Assembly (NCBI GenBank): GCA_019828545.1
Contig: JACVRA010000115.1
Coordinates: forward strand, 124,001-188,000
Reading direction: 5' to 3'
Length of the DNA stretch: 64,000 bases
From: Paracamarosporium sp. OC-R06-R3
Taxonomy: Eukaryota > Ascomycota > Dothideomycetes > Pleosporales > Didymosphaeriaceae
Shown here: in pieces, positions 1 through 12,086 of the stretch
Layout: each line of letters opens with the position of its first letter
Position numbering within the stretch: the stretch's first letter is position 1
Notes under the pieces: generated by a model
The model's database searches: none
What the model was told of the DNA's origin: nothing
The model's input: only the letters and a program-made list of their open reading frames with translations
Made by a program: the position numbers and the translations under genes

Positions 1-1444
1 GGCGTGTCTGTCCATTTATTCGTCCGTGTGTGTGCGCGCTTTGAATATCCTTACTTCGTTTTCAACGGCGGATGCTCTTCCCTCTTCTCTCTCCCCTTCC
101 CTTCTTTTCTCTTCTTTTCTTTTTCTCAAAGATAATATCAAGTAATTATAATCTGGAAGTATACAAAAATAAGAACACGAACATTTCTACCCGTCCTCCA
201 CATTGCCCCTCCCATACTCATGCAGTGTTGTAAATTACACAGTGCCTAGGGTTTACAATTGCGTTGTTGTTTGGGGATATCGCATCGGGATATAGGATAG
301 GGTGCGTTGGACTGGCTGAGTGCAGGTTCGGTTGGGGATGATGAGGAGGGACGTTGCTTGGTGGGCTAGTAGAGTGGGTTTAGAATTAGGTGGGCGTAGG
401 GTGTTGGGTGCTGTTGGGGGGAAAGTAGATTGGTTGGTTGAGGGGAACGAGTAGAGGAGAGAGAGGGATAAGGGGTGATCTAATCTGGGCGTTGTTTTGG
501 CGATGTGTGGATTGGCGTAAGTATGGAAGGTAGATTGTTATATTGGTAGAGTGGAGGGGGGATGGGGTGGTGAGGTGGAGTGGTGGGTAAGTGGTGTGTC
601 GCGGTAGATGGGTGAGGCGTGAAAGGTGTGGGGTTTTAGGTGTGAGGTGGATGGGGTGGGGATGAGTCGTTAGGCGTAGGCTTGATTGGTTGTGGGTGAG
701 ACTCGTATGGTTTGATTTGGTTTGTTTTGGTAGGTTTGCTAGCTAGGAAGGGCGGTTGAGAGGTGTGTGTTGTTGTGCTGCTAGCTACGAGGAAAAGCGT
801 GAGTGGGCGCATGTGTGTCCCGTGCGTACGATGGGTGAAGGTGCATGTGAACTGGTCGCAGGGTTTAGACATATCGCCCGGAGCTATTATTGTGCTAGTT
901 TTAGGGGTGTTTTGTGAGATGTTTCTGGAGCGTAAGAGGTAGGATAGAGTCTGTTCCTGCTGGAGGGCAGGAGGGAAGCGATATGGATGGGGAGTGGTAA
1001 TGCTTAGATCATGGTTTCGATCAGAGGTCAAATTGGGGTGAGTGATTTCTTGCTTACGGTGGTTGCAAGGGAATAGGTTAGCTAGAGATCTAGTATATCC
1101 CGTGCTAAAACCACTTGAAAGTTCTTTTGAATACTTGCACTTGTGACGTTGAACATGTGTTTGATACAGGAACACCTTTGTGCCATAGTAAGGCGGGAGG
1201 GTGCTGCGCAACTCAAAAATAGTTTGATATCACGGCAGTCACGCTAGCGTTGCCTTACAATCAGTTAATAATCCCTTCGTCTTCCTTTGTCAGAGTGTAT
1301 GACAACGTATTCGGTGAGAGTTCAACAAGACTGCAGCAGGCCCTTTTGCACGGTCTCTCGTCTTTTCCCAACCTTCCTCCAAACCAAAACAGCCTGCTGG
1401 TATCAATTGATGAATGAAAACATTTTTGTGACCGAATCTACGTT
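1..1444. other. left-edge region without a recognisable gene
   Basis: No convincing coding region. Bases about 300-830 are strikingly G/T-rich on the plus strand, which produces a long but low-complexity minus-strand open frame (636-1211, Pro/Thr/His-rich) that I do not accept as a gene. The stretch could be a UTR or promoter of a gene to the left. Confidence 0.4.
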
Positions 1445-2330
1445 TCAAAGGCCGTTACTGCTCAAAATCCGACTTCCTTCCCACTTTCCCCAGATCTTGC
1501 ACATAACACCCTGCTTCTCTACACACTCTTGTAAGATTTTTAGGGCCTCAAGCTGCAACACGCCTTCGCCGCCTTGCGTCTCAAGTTCAATTTTGGAACC
1601 GGCAACGAACTCCCACTCCGCCACGTTCCGTTTTTCCAAAGCGTGCCTTTCTGGGTTGCTGTGGACCGTGACTGGGGCACGTTTCTGGAGGAAAGCGAAA
1701 TGGCTTCCATCCTTGACGAGTTCACGCACTTCTAGGATCGCACTGGCTAAACCAGGACGATATACGCGCGCCGTATCTGCTTAAGTCAGCTCGACGTTCG
1801 TAATTGAGTGCATAGTTCAAACACTCACTGATGATACCGGTCTTGATCTCGTCCGCCATATTCTGGATGTCAGTTTCTTTATGATTCTTCCTGATCTCAG
1901 ATACCGGCCTTACGGAGATCTTCCGTCCGCTGATTATCTGTCCGTTCAACTCCTTTACCATTCTCCTCGCTTCCTCGACACCGGCGACCAGAACCGTTGC
2001 CCGGAACGGGTGTGTGAACCGTGGGGCAATCGGAAACTTGAACTCGGGGGAGATATCGTAGCTGTTGAGAAGATTCAGAATATCTGATTGTCGCAAGAGG
2101 GGCGAGAAGTTGGAGATCTCAACGGGCATCCACTCAGGTTGCACCACGGTCGGAAGCCCTTGGTGATCGGGCGTATCTTGGGGGATGACAATAGGAGCGG
2201 GACGGTTTCTTCGCCGGAAGTGTGGTACCTCGGCGAAATTCGATTGCTTGGGCGAACAAATGGGTCGCTTTGAGTGTGTGAACTGGAAGTGGATAGGAAT
2301 TGAAGTCTTGCGCGGTTGAGAGTTAGACAT
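1445..2330 (-). CDS. RRM-like protein of unknown function
   Basis: Two exons: 2330-1829 and 1776-1445. They are joined across a 52 bp intron (GTGAGT donor, CAG acceptor, CTGAC branch-like sequence) with phase kept, giving about 277 residues. The first ATG in frame is at 2330; the frame is open further upstream but has no ATG there. Residues about 69-143 read like an RNA-recognition fold: a first strand VEISNFSP, a helix, then RATVLVAG, a helix (VEEARRMVKELNG) and a last strand ISGRKISVRPV. The usual aromatic RNP1/RNP2 residues are weak, so RNA binding is an inference. The N-terminal 68 residues are Pro/Arg-rich and probably disordered. The tail after the domain is Glu-rich. An alternative acceptor three bases upstream (AAG, exon from 1779) would add one codon. 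Confidence 0.65.
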
Positions 2331-3033
2331 GGCAGGTGCGGCTGGTGTACTGACACGCAAACGAAGCAAGCGGTTTCATAAACAATCGTCTAGTGAATTT
2401 GGACATATAATATGAACCGCCCACACAATCAAACTTGGCATTCATTACGCTGTGAAAGTGAGCTTGCGCAAGCCACTTAGTTGCACGACAAAATAATGTC
2501 GCTGTATATAATTCTATTGTATAGTTGGTGCGCTGGATTTGATAGTTCTGCCAAAGCTCATGTATTTTATCATGCCATTCAAAACAGCTTGTAACGCGTC
2601 CAATTAGTGAATGTCACGGGTTCACGTGGTCGCGCGATTCTCAACCAATCGGGAAATCATGCTTACACTATCGCATTTTCTATACAGCGCAATGCATCAT
2701 GATAATTCACAGTTGAGAGGCAACAAAATATTTTTGCCAGACGTGCACTACGTCCGTAGGAACCTTGTGCCCTAGGGAGATGGCGGACAGGTGGAATCAG
2801 TAGAGAGAAGAGGTTAAAGATGCTTGATAAATAAGTATTGCCCTCCATTAGGCTTCTTTGAAGACGGAAAATGTCGAGGATAGTATTGCTACATTACAGG
2901 AACGTTACAACCGACAAGAGAAGCATGATGATCGAAGGCATCAGAGCAGAAGATAGCTTTTAAATGCGTCAGAGCTCTACGGTAAGAGTTTATAGTATAT
3001 AAGCCAGCACACAACATCAATAGTTGACAAAAC
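2331..3033. other. intergenic, nothing recognised
   Basis: AT-rich spacer between the promoter of the RRM-like gene and the 3' end of the MFS transporter gene. No coding signal or repeat seen. Confidence 0.5.
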
Positions 3034-4817
3034 TCAAGTATCGTGTTCCGGATCTACCCAACTTGGTAACCCACTGAGCTTCCTTATGCGTGATCCAAAA
3101 ATGTGGATAAGGGTAAAGACAGGAAGACAGAAAAAGAATACAATGATTCCCTGTGCAGCAAAAGTCCAAGTAAATCCACTCTTCTCGACCCAAGGCACAA
3201 TGAAGAAAGGACAGATGAACGCGCTCATGTTGAGGTGCACAGAGTAGAAGGTGACGATGGACATGGCTTGTAAGGGATAGCAATCGACAATGTAAGACGT
3301 AGTCACAGTATTACCCATCTGTATGCCGGCACCAACTGGGACTCGTCAGTAACATGTCGTGGTGCTGCACGGTAGGAACTGGCTCTTACACAGCGCTGTT
3401 GCCACTTGTCCAACCATCCAATGGTACTGACGATCTACACTTATGCCCCATATTATCAGTCCCACTAGATGAAACCGTCAGTGTCGTCTCAAAAAGAAAG
3501 ACCTCCGTCTTACCGCTTGTCAACAAAATGGCAGGATATGCCAGCCAAAGCCTGCTTTCAGGAGTGCGGACACCATTGTTAGCTTTTGCGGCTTTAAGAA
3601 CAATTCTATCACTCAGTGCGCCAGAAAAGAAAAGTTCGGACACCAAACTTCCGACGATGAGACCCAAAAAGAGAAGCCTATAATTATCGTGAGTATCCCT
3701 TCGACGCATAAGCAACAAGACTTACCCCTGTATTTGTGGTGAATACTGGGCATATGCAACCGGAAACATGGTCGTAATGGCCAAGATCCACCAGTACCAA
3801 CCGTAACAATAAACCATTGTTATAATAGGAATAGCTAAAAACTTGAACATCATCAGAAACCTTAGGATTGAGGCCCACGGTTTGGGATGCTTCAATGCTG
3901 GCACTGGTTTCACGTTTAGGAAAGCGAGCTTCTTCGTCCGCACCGTCAGGTTTGCACTCTTCCTATCCTCCGTATCGCCCGTACCAGCCATACCAACCGC
4001 TTTTTCATCGTTTGAGACAACCCTCGATTTTCCAACCGCCTCTTGTGTAAGCATGTAATTGCGTGGATAAAGTGTTTCTGGCAGGAAGGCGATCTCGGCA
4101 ACCAAAATAACCCCAAACAAGATGACACAAAGCCACTGGATCCAAGTGTGGCTTACTAGGCCAATAAAACCTCCGATCAGAGGACCGACAAGAAGACCGA
4201 GGTCGATAGCAAGTACCCAGAGGCCCATCTTCTGTCCACGTTGGTGTTCGAAGAAGACATCGTTGATGATTGCTAGGCCGACAGTCGCCGCTGGACTAAC
4301 ACCAAACCCTTGGAAGAAACGAGCTGCCATATATCCGCCATATGATGGGGCCAATGCTGCTCCGATACTGGCGGCTAACGCTACAACGGTACCGGAGATG
4401 AAGATGACGCGTCGACCTATGATGTCTGCGACCGAAGACCAAAACAGTGGACCAAGAGCAAGACCTAGTGCTGGGACTGCTACGGTCCAGTTCACCTCTT
4501 CAGCTGTGAGATTGTATTGCTCCTGCAATGCTGGAAAAGAAGGAACGGTCGTGGTGGTAATGTATGTGAACATGAAGTATCTAAACCGTTAATACTTTTT
4601 GTATCATGATGCAATGGCAGACTTACAGTGCCATTACTATTGCGAGAATGCTATGCTTCTGGAAGCTTGACCAGTTTAGAGGATCCAATGCATCGTCTAC
4701 AGCTTGCGGATGAAGGACGATGCCGCTTTCCGATATGATGACTTCACCTTGCGCTGAATCCGCCACCTGAGACGGTGCGAGGATCCCGGCATCTTTCTTG
4801 CTCTCCACTTCGGCCAT
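3034..4817 (-). CDS. MFS transporter (DHA1-like)
   Basis: Five exons: 4817-4627, 4580-3726, 3677-3514, 3464-3390, 3335-3034. All four introns are 46-54 bp and keep phase, giving about 528 residues, a usual MFS length. The start is the ATG at 4817; the frame is open slightly upstream without an ATG. After a cytosolic N-terminus come paired hydrophobic segments. The first half holds the MFS loop motif ADIIGRRVIF, followed by the helix ending GFGVSPAATVG. A charged central loop (about residues 225-270) separates the two six-helix halves. The short third and fourth exons add GLIVGSLVSELFF and GLIIWGISVD. The family exports or imports small molecules by proton coupling at the plasma membrane; multidrug-type efflux is the likeliest class, but no substrate can be read from sequence. 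Confidence 0.88.
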
Positions 4818-6654
4818 CGTGTCCGCGCTCAACTGTTATAGGATGACTTATGTTCGTCCGCGAAAAGGTAGGAATGTAGAGGAATGCAAGGCGAGATATG
4901 TACAAAGATAAATCATTCAAAAATACTCCTGGAAATACACTAACAGATTGCATAAGATCGTACATGCCAAAGGCTTAGCTTTTCCCCCACTGCCTGATCA
5001 CCATGCAAGATAAGAGAAGAACGCTAATATTACCGTATCCAGACCTGCGCCAGAGATTCAGCCCATGTCGGTATCGCAATAATCCATTACCAGAAACAAG
5101 TGATGACGTGATCATCGTAGAAGCTGAAATTACTCATCTCAATGCGCAAGTGCTGTTTCACTACACTCCATGAAACTACACATTTGGCGCGAAAGAACGA
5201 CAGCGTAGTGAAGAGTTCTAAATGTACATCTAATCGTACACTATTTTTCCGTGCTATCGATTAACCCCCACATTCAATGTGTATGCTCAAATTTCAGTGA
5301 AGTACTACATTGATAGATGAGTCGAATTACGACAAAATTTCAAACGTTGCACTGTTTTCCTTCCCGAAGTTGGATGATTTGCTGGGGATACCTGACCAAT
5401 GGTTGCGCGTTGTGTTATCAGTGATCACGTGAATTTGTGCTCCCCTGGGCCACTTCATCGGTACAAAACCAAACCTGCCTAAACAAGTGCCGACATAAAC
5501 CCTGTAGCTTACAAGTAAGCAGATGTATACGTCACTAACCTTTTCTATTCATCTTCTGCCAATCCACCGATCCAGTGGAAATAAAATAAGGGCGTGTCAG
5601 CACCGTCGGAGATTGAAACTATATCTATACTTCCATACAATGTTTTACCTGACCAGAGTTCGTCACCGTATCTTGACTTTGAAAAGCCTTAGCATCGGGG
5701 TTTAAGGCTCCTCTATCGACATCTGCAGCCTTTGCGATTCCGTTTCCCTTTAAGGCTTAGTACGGCTTCAACCCCGGATTCCTTGTTGCGGATGAAACAA
5801 TTGGTCCGATAACGACGCGGGGAGAATGCGCCGATGTGGAATGAGCTAGGGGCTACAGCTTATTGATCCGCCGAATATCTGATAAGACGATGATTTGTCC
5901 AGAAATAAACGAATTTTGAAAGCCCCGAACAGAGGATGTTAGACCCTCCCTGTCGTGGAGTATCGATGCCATGAAGCTCTCCTGGATTTTGAGATCGAAG
6001 AAGCAGGTTTCTTGGCGCATAAATGTTAATAAAGCAGTCGTTTCATGCTTTAGTTGTTGTATAACACTGTTACCGACTTACGATTCTGAATTGGTGGTGC
6101 CACTGGAGGAGCAACTTCCGCTGTTAGTAGTTCCGTGGATTCAATTGGACTTGAAAACCAATGGTAGTGTCATAGGAAGAAGTAATACGCTGTCAGCTCG
6201 ATTTGCCGTAGACAAGATCATTGGTGCTCAAGCGACACCCGCTTATCGCTTAAAGTACGACCCTGGTAGTCGGCCAAAGTCGAACAACACTTTAGTGGAG
6301 AACGAAACAAACTTATTCCGCAGCGTTAAGCAACGCTTTCCTAGGCTTTGATTGTCATCTGCACGTCAACAAATGCCCTGGGTAGGCTATGAGATTAAAA
6401 CTGTCTTACAGCTTCCAGAAAAGCAATATGTTCAACCGGCTAGAACAGCAAAAGTGGTTGCAATTATTATAGTTACTGTAGCTTTTGGAGTTCTATGAAA
6501 TGCGGAATATGCCAAATCGATGCTGGATCCCGCGGGTTGCAGGTTTAAGTAAGCAACAGCCAGGCTCGTTAAAGCCACAACAATGGGGACCAATCTACAT
6601 CTCTGAGGAAGTCCTTCATATGAGGAATTAACCATGAAGACCGCCCTCCATATC
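4818..6654. other. 1.8 kb intergenic region
   Basis: Holds the upstream region of the MFS gene and the 3' flank of the MATE gene. A 126-codon plus-strand frame (5971-6351) has no domain, no intron signals and no neighbouring exons, so I left it out. Nothing else is recognisable. Confidence 0.4.
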
Positions 6655-8128
6655 TTAATCTTCGTGATTCAGTCGGCCTAGTGCCCTTTCCACTTCCTTG
6701 TCCCACCGACTCAACAAGATGATCACCAACTCTAGAGTACCAACAATGTACAGCCCAGCACAATTTCCTATCCACAGGCCAGATAGACCCCAGCCATGAA
6801 ATGCGAGGTAGATTCCTGCGGGAAGCCCAGCACAATAGTATGCCACGATGTTCACCACAGCACCAACCCATTGCTTTCCCATGCCTCGAAGTGCACCCCC
6901 ACAGGAGCCATTCAGGCCATCAGCGATCTGAAACAGTGCGACAAACGGCATGACTTTACTGACTAGCATGACAACATCGTCATCGTCATTGAAGATTCGA
7001 CCGAAAACGTTTTTCGTACCCATTAGAACAGCGAGGATCAGCGTGCCAGCCAGTACAGACAGTGCTGCGGCGCAGAGAGATGCTCGTCGTGCGCCTAAAG
7101 AGTTCCGTGCTCCTAACAGGTTCCCCACTCGGCCACTAGCAGCTACACCTAGTCCAAATGGGATTGTGTTCATGACCTGATCAGCCGTCATAATGACCGA
7201 TTGTGCGGCTAGAGACAGCGTGCCTAGGCGTCCGGCAACGAGGGCCACAATCTCGAAAGCCCACCATTCCGTACCAACATGTATGAAGCCGAGAAGAGCG
7301 AGCCTCGTAAAAGGCCACAGCTGCTGCAGTGCACGACGCGGTGCAAGCCCTCCCCAACACTCACTGCCTTGTACATAGGCAGCGTATATTACGAGGAGCA
7401 GAAACGAGGCCCAATATGCGATTCCGGTAGCGATGGGTGCACCGTAAAGCCCGAACCCAAAAGTATAGATGAACAGGTAGTTGAGCAGTCCATTCAGCGG
7501 CGAGGTTATGAGAAGTACGTAAGTACCAGGTCGGTAAATTTCTACATAGTGATGTTAGGATACATAGGATAAGAGCTGTGTACTACGCACCTTGCGCTTG
7601 CATGAACTTCTTCATGGCTTCAAACCACACGTATCCAAGCCCTCCGGGTATCAAGAGCTGTAGAAATCTTGCACTATGAACACATATGTACTCTTCCTGT
7701 CCCAGGGCTCGGAATAGAGGCTCGGAGAATAACCAGATGATGGCGATGACAGTGTAAAAAATGGACAGCACGAAAATACCTCTTTGAAGGAGAATTCCCA
7801 GATCGTGCTTGTTCTTAGAACCTGTATAGCTACTCGAAGCTAATGTATCCAATGCTGTCGTACCTCCAAGTGCAACTAGCCAGCCAGTGGCCATGGCAAA
7901 CATATATGAGAACGCAGCTGTCGCTAGAGCTTCGGGAGATAGGCGACCAACAATCAAAACGGATATTGTTTGCAGACTGTTCTGAAGCATATAGGCTAGG
8001 ATGACGGGAACCGATGCTTTGATCTGTAGCCAGGCCTCAGCGAGTCCTTGTCGCCATTCTGGAATACCGGTATCGTCCGGATGCGGCTTCGGAAGCAATG
8101 GCGACGTTTCGCTCGGGGGCAGATCCAT
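6655..8128 (-). CDS. MATE family multidrug/toxic compound efflux transporter
   Basis: Two exons, 8128-7591 and 7541-6655. A 49 bp intron (GTGCGT donor, TAG acceptor) keeps phase, giving about 474 residues, normal for MATE. The N-terminus carries the ETSPLLPK type of cytosolic leader seen in eukaryotic MATE proteins. About twelve hydrophobic helices follow in two homologous halves: the first includes LAYMLQNSLQTISVLIVGRLSP and the second AADQV-type MTADQVMNTIPFGLGVA, typical positions for the two MATE signatures. The family uses a proton or sodium gradient to export organic cations, often into the vacuole or out of the cell. It is divergently arranged with the secreted agmatinase across an 866 bp gap, so shared regulation is possible but unproven. 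The substrate is unknown. Confidence 0.92.
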
Positions 8129-8994
8129 TGAAGCGAAATGAGGATCTTTCTTGGACGAGAAAAATGTCTTTGGTGTTTTTTTTCATTCAGTAGATGGTAG
8201 CGGCGCAATTTAAAATCCGATGAAAGTTCGCTGTTCGGATAGCGAGCTGGGTCTGCCACATCACACGTTCGGCTAGCGACCGATGACGATGAGTACTTAA
8301 TATTACAAACTGCATCCGTTGCCCTGCAGCATTGGACATATCTCCAGCCAGTATCGACACCAATGGAGCAAGATTGGCGATGGAGCTCGTGCAGCTATAC
8401 GATATGCACGATAAGGTAGCGTGTGATGGTCCAGACGGTGGGCGTACACACATCATACTGCGTAATAAGCTTGGGCATTTCGGGGCGTTGTGCATACCAG
8501 AACATGTTTTCGGCAGCATGCAGACAGTGCATGTAATGCTCTTGTTTGGGAATACACTTTGCCCTAATAGGCTGCCAAGGCTCCTAGCGTGCACTTGTAC
8601 TAGGTCCCGCTCCAAGTTAACCTCTTATCCCGTCTCTACCGTTCTCCTCACAACAAGCTGCATACACCCGGGGGAGTGAGAGAATCGAGTAAAGACGGAC
8701 CCTTCCTAGCTCTAGAGCCAATGGACGGCTGAGTACTTATCAAATGGCCGGTGGTGGGGGACATTGGGGGTAGGCTCGACAAGACATGAGCTATCAGAGG
8801 GGAAAGCGGCATCAATGTCGTCATTGGCTTTGACCAGGGATATGCAAAATATGTCGACAATCCTCCTATTTTGCGGGGTCTTTTCGGTACCTCATCTCGC
8901 AGGTAGCATGGTTTTTACCGAATGATTTCTTAAAGCCAGTTCCTCTGCTGCAATCGCTCGAAACTACCAATTTTTGTTTCTGAAGCTCCGCGAC
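8129..8994. other. divergent intergenic region, MATE / agmatinase
   Basis: Contains the promoters of two divergently transcribed genes. No reading frame with domain support; no clear TATA box or repeat identified. Confidence 0.5.
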
Positions 8995-10504
8995 ATGTTG
9001 TACAAATCTTCTCTTACTGCTGCCTTTGTAGCTACCGTTGTAGCACACGGTATCCATGAGGATCAATCACCTATTCTAGGTCCTCACCAATCTCTATGGT
9101 ATAACACACTACCGGGAGATGGTGGCACTCAGGTTCGGCAGCCTGTTCTATAGCTGGTTGATAATCTCATTGACAATTCTTGTCAGGCTGATTCGGTGTT
9201 CTCTGGAATTTCAACTTTTGGACGTCTACCATACGCTCAATGCCTTTCACAAAGGGACGTAAAGTTTGACCTCGCTTTCATCGGTACGTAATAGTGATGG
9301 GCACATGATCTTCTATGCTATCAAACTGACCGTTATTGCAGGTGCACCTTTCGACATCGGAACTTCGTACCGTCCTGGTGCGCGCTTTGGTCCCTCAGGC
9401 ATTCGTCAAGGCTCTCGACGTCTTAACCTTTACGGAGGATACAATGTACCTCTTGACACAAATCCTTTCGACTCATGGGCCACTGTACTTGACTGTGGCG
9501 ATATTCCAGTGACATCGTAAGAGTCGATCAAGTTCAAGCACGTAGTTGTCATACTCATAGCCATAGGTATGATCACGCATACGCCCTACAGCAGATCGAG
9601 CACGGGCATTACAATCTCCTTACACGAGAGCCAGCTACAGATGCAACTAAGAAAGGCCCATCTCTGCAAGGGAAGACGTTACCGCGTCTAATCACACTCG
9701 GAGGCGATCACACCATCACATTACCTCTACTTCGTTCCATCAACCGTGCTTACGGACCGGTGTCCGTTATCCATTTCGATAGCCACTTGGATACATGTCA
9801 GTATAATCCAGATTGTAGAGGCGAAGCTAACATCTGTCAGGGAGGCCGAAGGTATTTGGCGGCGCCCCCTCAGAGATCGCCTCCATAAACCACGGAACTT
9901 ATTTCTACCACGCGAGCCAAGAAGGCCTTCTAGCCAACGACAGTAACATCCACGCCGGAATTCGCACTACGTTAAGCGGACCCAGCGATTACGAGAACGA
10001 TGGATACTGCGGGTTCGAGATTGTGGAAGCTTCACAGGTAGACAAAATTGGCACAGCTGGCATTATCAAGAAGATTAGAGAGCGTGTGGGTACAGATAAA
10101 CCGGTGTATTTGTCCCTAGATATCGATACATTGGACCCGGCTTGTGAGTTTAGCCTCTGTTTTGCATCGTGGATGAAGCGTGCTGATCTTCGCTGCAGTC
10201 GCGCCGGCAACAGGAACACCCGAGACCGGTGGTTGGACCACGCGAGAGCTTCGCGAGATAATCCGAGGTCTTAAAGGTCTCAATATCATTGCAGCAGATG
10301 TAGTCGAAGTAGCGGTACGTAATCCTGTCACTGGAATTTCTTGGCTCACTTGCTGATCGTTCTGGATTTTGATAGCCGGCATATGATACAAATGCTGAGC
10401 TGACGACTATGGCTGCGGCTGATGCTCTGTACGAGATTATGTCCATCATGATTCTCCGAGGTCCACTTAGTAAGATCGTGGAGCCGAGCCAGGAGGAGCT
10501 GTAG
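8995..10504 (+). CDS. secreted agmatinase / ureohydrolase
   Basis: Seven exons: 8995-9132, 9187-9283, 9342-9516, 9567-9796, 9841-10143, 10199-10314, 10376-10504. All keep phase, giving about 395 residues. The first exon encodes a signal peptide ([19 protein letters not shown]), so the enzyme is expected to be secreted. The arginase-family Mn2+ motifs are present in order: GGDHT, then HFDSHLDTW (His and Asp ligands, with Ser where many members have Ala), then [29 protein letters not shown] and [16 protein letters not shown] are also typical of agmatinases. The family hydrolyses agmatine to putrescine and urea; guanidinobutyrase activity cannot be excluded. The first intron has a weak donor (GTTCGG), the least certain junction. 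The stop follows SQEEL. Confidence 0.9.
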
Positions 10505-11462
10505 AAATGTATACGAACATGTCCGTCATGATAAAGTATACTCTCCTATTGAGAGGGACTTGCCCATTGGATGTATGAGATACGAGCTGTAGGTAAAGAC
10601 CCGAAATAGTATATACGTAGTTTAGTCATGGATGGAATCTAAAAGTGAACATGCTTGAACTGTATTCCTCAGCCAATCCGCTATAATTCAGTATTTCTAA
10701 CCTTGACATACTTAATCAAGTCTTATGATCAGATCATCTTGAGGGTGTAGTTGATGGTCTGTGTTTTGTTGGTATCTGTTGTACTCAAGCCTAGGCCACA
10801 ACATTTTTATCTTGCAAACACCCAAATAGTTGATGATAAAAAAAAGGTAAGTTGTGCAATTGGACACTCCAGAATCCTTGAAGTAACACTTGAGTGAATA
10901 AAGGTCTGATGATTTGATGACTGCCCTAGCAATTCTGGCAAAGATGAGTTATACTTGAGCTTACTCTTGCACTTCTGCTTGCATCGCGACTGAAATGTGG
11001 TTTATTTATGCATTTTTCATTGTTTTAATACGCAAAATTCTTCATGTCGTAGATGTAATGGCGGTTGTCAATTTTCTGTTAATGTTAGTCATAACTTGAA
11101 TAGAATCTGAATATATAGGCTTTTTGTGATTGAGAGATGTTTAACATGTCACGCGCTTTCACGTCCATCGCTGCGACTATTCGACTTCAATTAGCCGCCC
11201 TGCTTCACAGTGACGATCACACACACAGAAGCATGGAGCCACCATGGGAAGACTTCACTTTATACGATGTGTGAATGGTCTCATTGACACATCACGTACT
11301 ATATTATAGTTGCTTTTTTCCATATTCTTAACGCTCTCACAGTAAGCTGCTTGGACATTTCCTACAAACGACCTACAGCACTACTACGATTCAATTCCAG
11401 ATCGACTACCAGGATCACTAAATCGAACAAGCCCACCTATTGTCAAAACAACCAATTTCATC
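10505..11462. other. AT-rich intergenic region
   Basis: Spacer between the agmatinase 3' end and the acidic protein gene. It has poly-A/T runs and no coding signal. CT-rich sequence precedes the ATG at 11463. Confidence 0.5.
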
Positions 11463-12086
11463 ATGCCTGACAAGCCTGAGGCACAAGGTACCTCTCAATC
11501 CACGAACGACGTTGCGGCTTACAATGCTGACGATGAGAAAGACATCGAGGACTACGAAAATTCAAGGCGAGACTATACACAATCTATGATGGACGAAGCA
11601 GAAGCCGAGGAAGACATGGAGGAATACAGTGAGGAAGACATGAAGGTTGATGAGAAAGACATGGATGACTACGAGGAGGCAAGGCAAGCCTATGGAAAAG
11701 CTATGATGGCTGAAGCAGAAGCTGAGCAAGCCGAAGAAGAAGACGAAGAAGATGAAGAAGACGAAGAAGATGAAGAAGACGAAGAAGATGAAGAAGACGA
11801 AGAAGATGAAGAAGAAGACGAAGAAGATGAAGAAGAAGACGAAGAAGATGAAGAAGACGAAGAAGATGAAGAAGACGAAGAAGATGAAGAAGACGAAGAA
11901 GATGAAGAAGACGAAGAATATGAAGACGACGACGATGAATCTGATGGATCATCAACCGTACAGCCCAGTGAGTCAACCGTTAGGGGTGATAATAGGTCCG
12001 TTCAGGGTGATGATGTCTCCGTTCAAGGCGATGAGCAAGCCTACCAGGACGGTGATGAATATGATCCCTCCTACTACGACGAGTAG
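11463..12086 (+). CDS. Asp/Glu-repeat acidic protein of unknown function
   Basis: Single open frame of 207 residues, extremely acidic. Residues about 24-50 and 63-89 are two imperfect copies of one module (DEKDIEDYENSRRDYTQSMM and DEKDMDDYEEARQAYGKAMM, each followed by an EAEAE run). Residues about 91-160 are an almost pure EED repeat encoded by a GAAGAAGACGAAGAAGAT-type array. The C-terminus has short SVQGD-type repeats (VRGDNRSVQGDD, VSVQGDEQ) and ends in Tyr/Asp. No signal peptide or membrane segment. The modular ends, ATG context and lack of stops support a real gene, but a repeat-rich spurious frame remains possible. Long acidic tracts occur in histone-binding and nucleolar proteins, which is only a loose guide here. 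Confidence 0.55.
   Translation: MPDKPEAQGTSQSTNDVAAYNADDEKDIEDYENSRRDYTQSMMDEAEAEEDMEEYSEEDMKVDEKDMDDYEEARQAYGKAMMAEAEAEQAEEEDEEDEEDEEDEEDEEDEEDEEDEEEDEEDEEEDEEDEEDEEDEEDEEDEEDEEDEEDEEYEDDDDESDGSSTVQPSESTVRGDNRSVQGDDVSVQGDEQAYQDGDEYDPSYYDE
11733..11920 (+). repeat. EED-coding minisatellite
   Basis: About 190 bp built from GAAGAC, GAAGAA and GAAGAT triplet blocks inside the acidic protein gene. Most of the array repeats an 18 bp GAAGAAGACGAAGAAGAT unit, with two 3 bp insertions near 11810-11830. Every block length is a multiple of three, so length change would keep the frame. Confidence 0.85.

Noticed and set aside
636..1211. 191-codon minus-strand frame
   Set aside because: Composition (Pro/Thr/His) follows the G/T skew of the region; no ATG-supported domain or splice partner.
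5971..6351. 126-codon plus-strand frame between the MFS and MATE genes
   Set aside because: No domain, no signal peptide, no splice partners; length compatible with chance.
11701..11976. Leucine-rich minus-strand frame
   Set aside because: It is only the complement of the EED-coding repeat.
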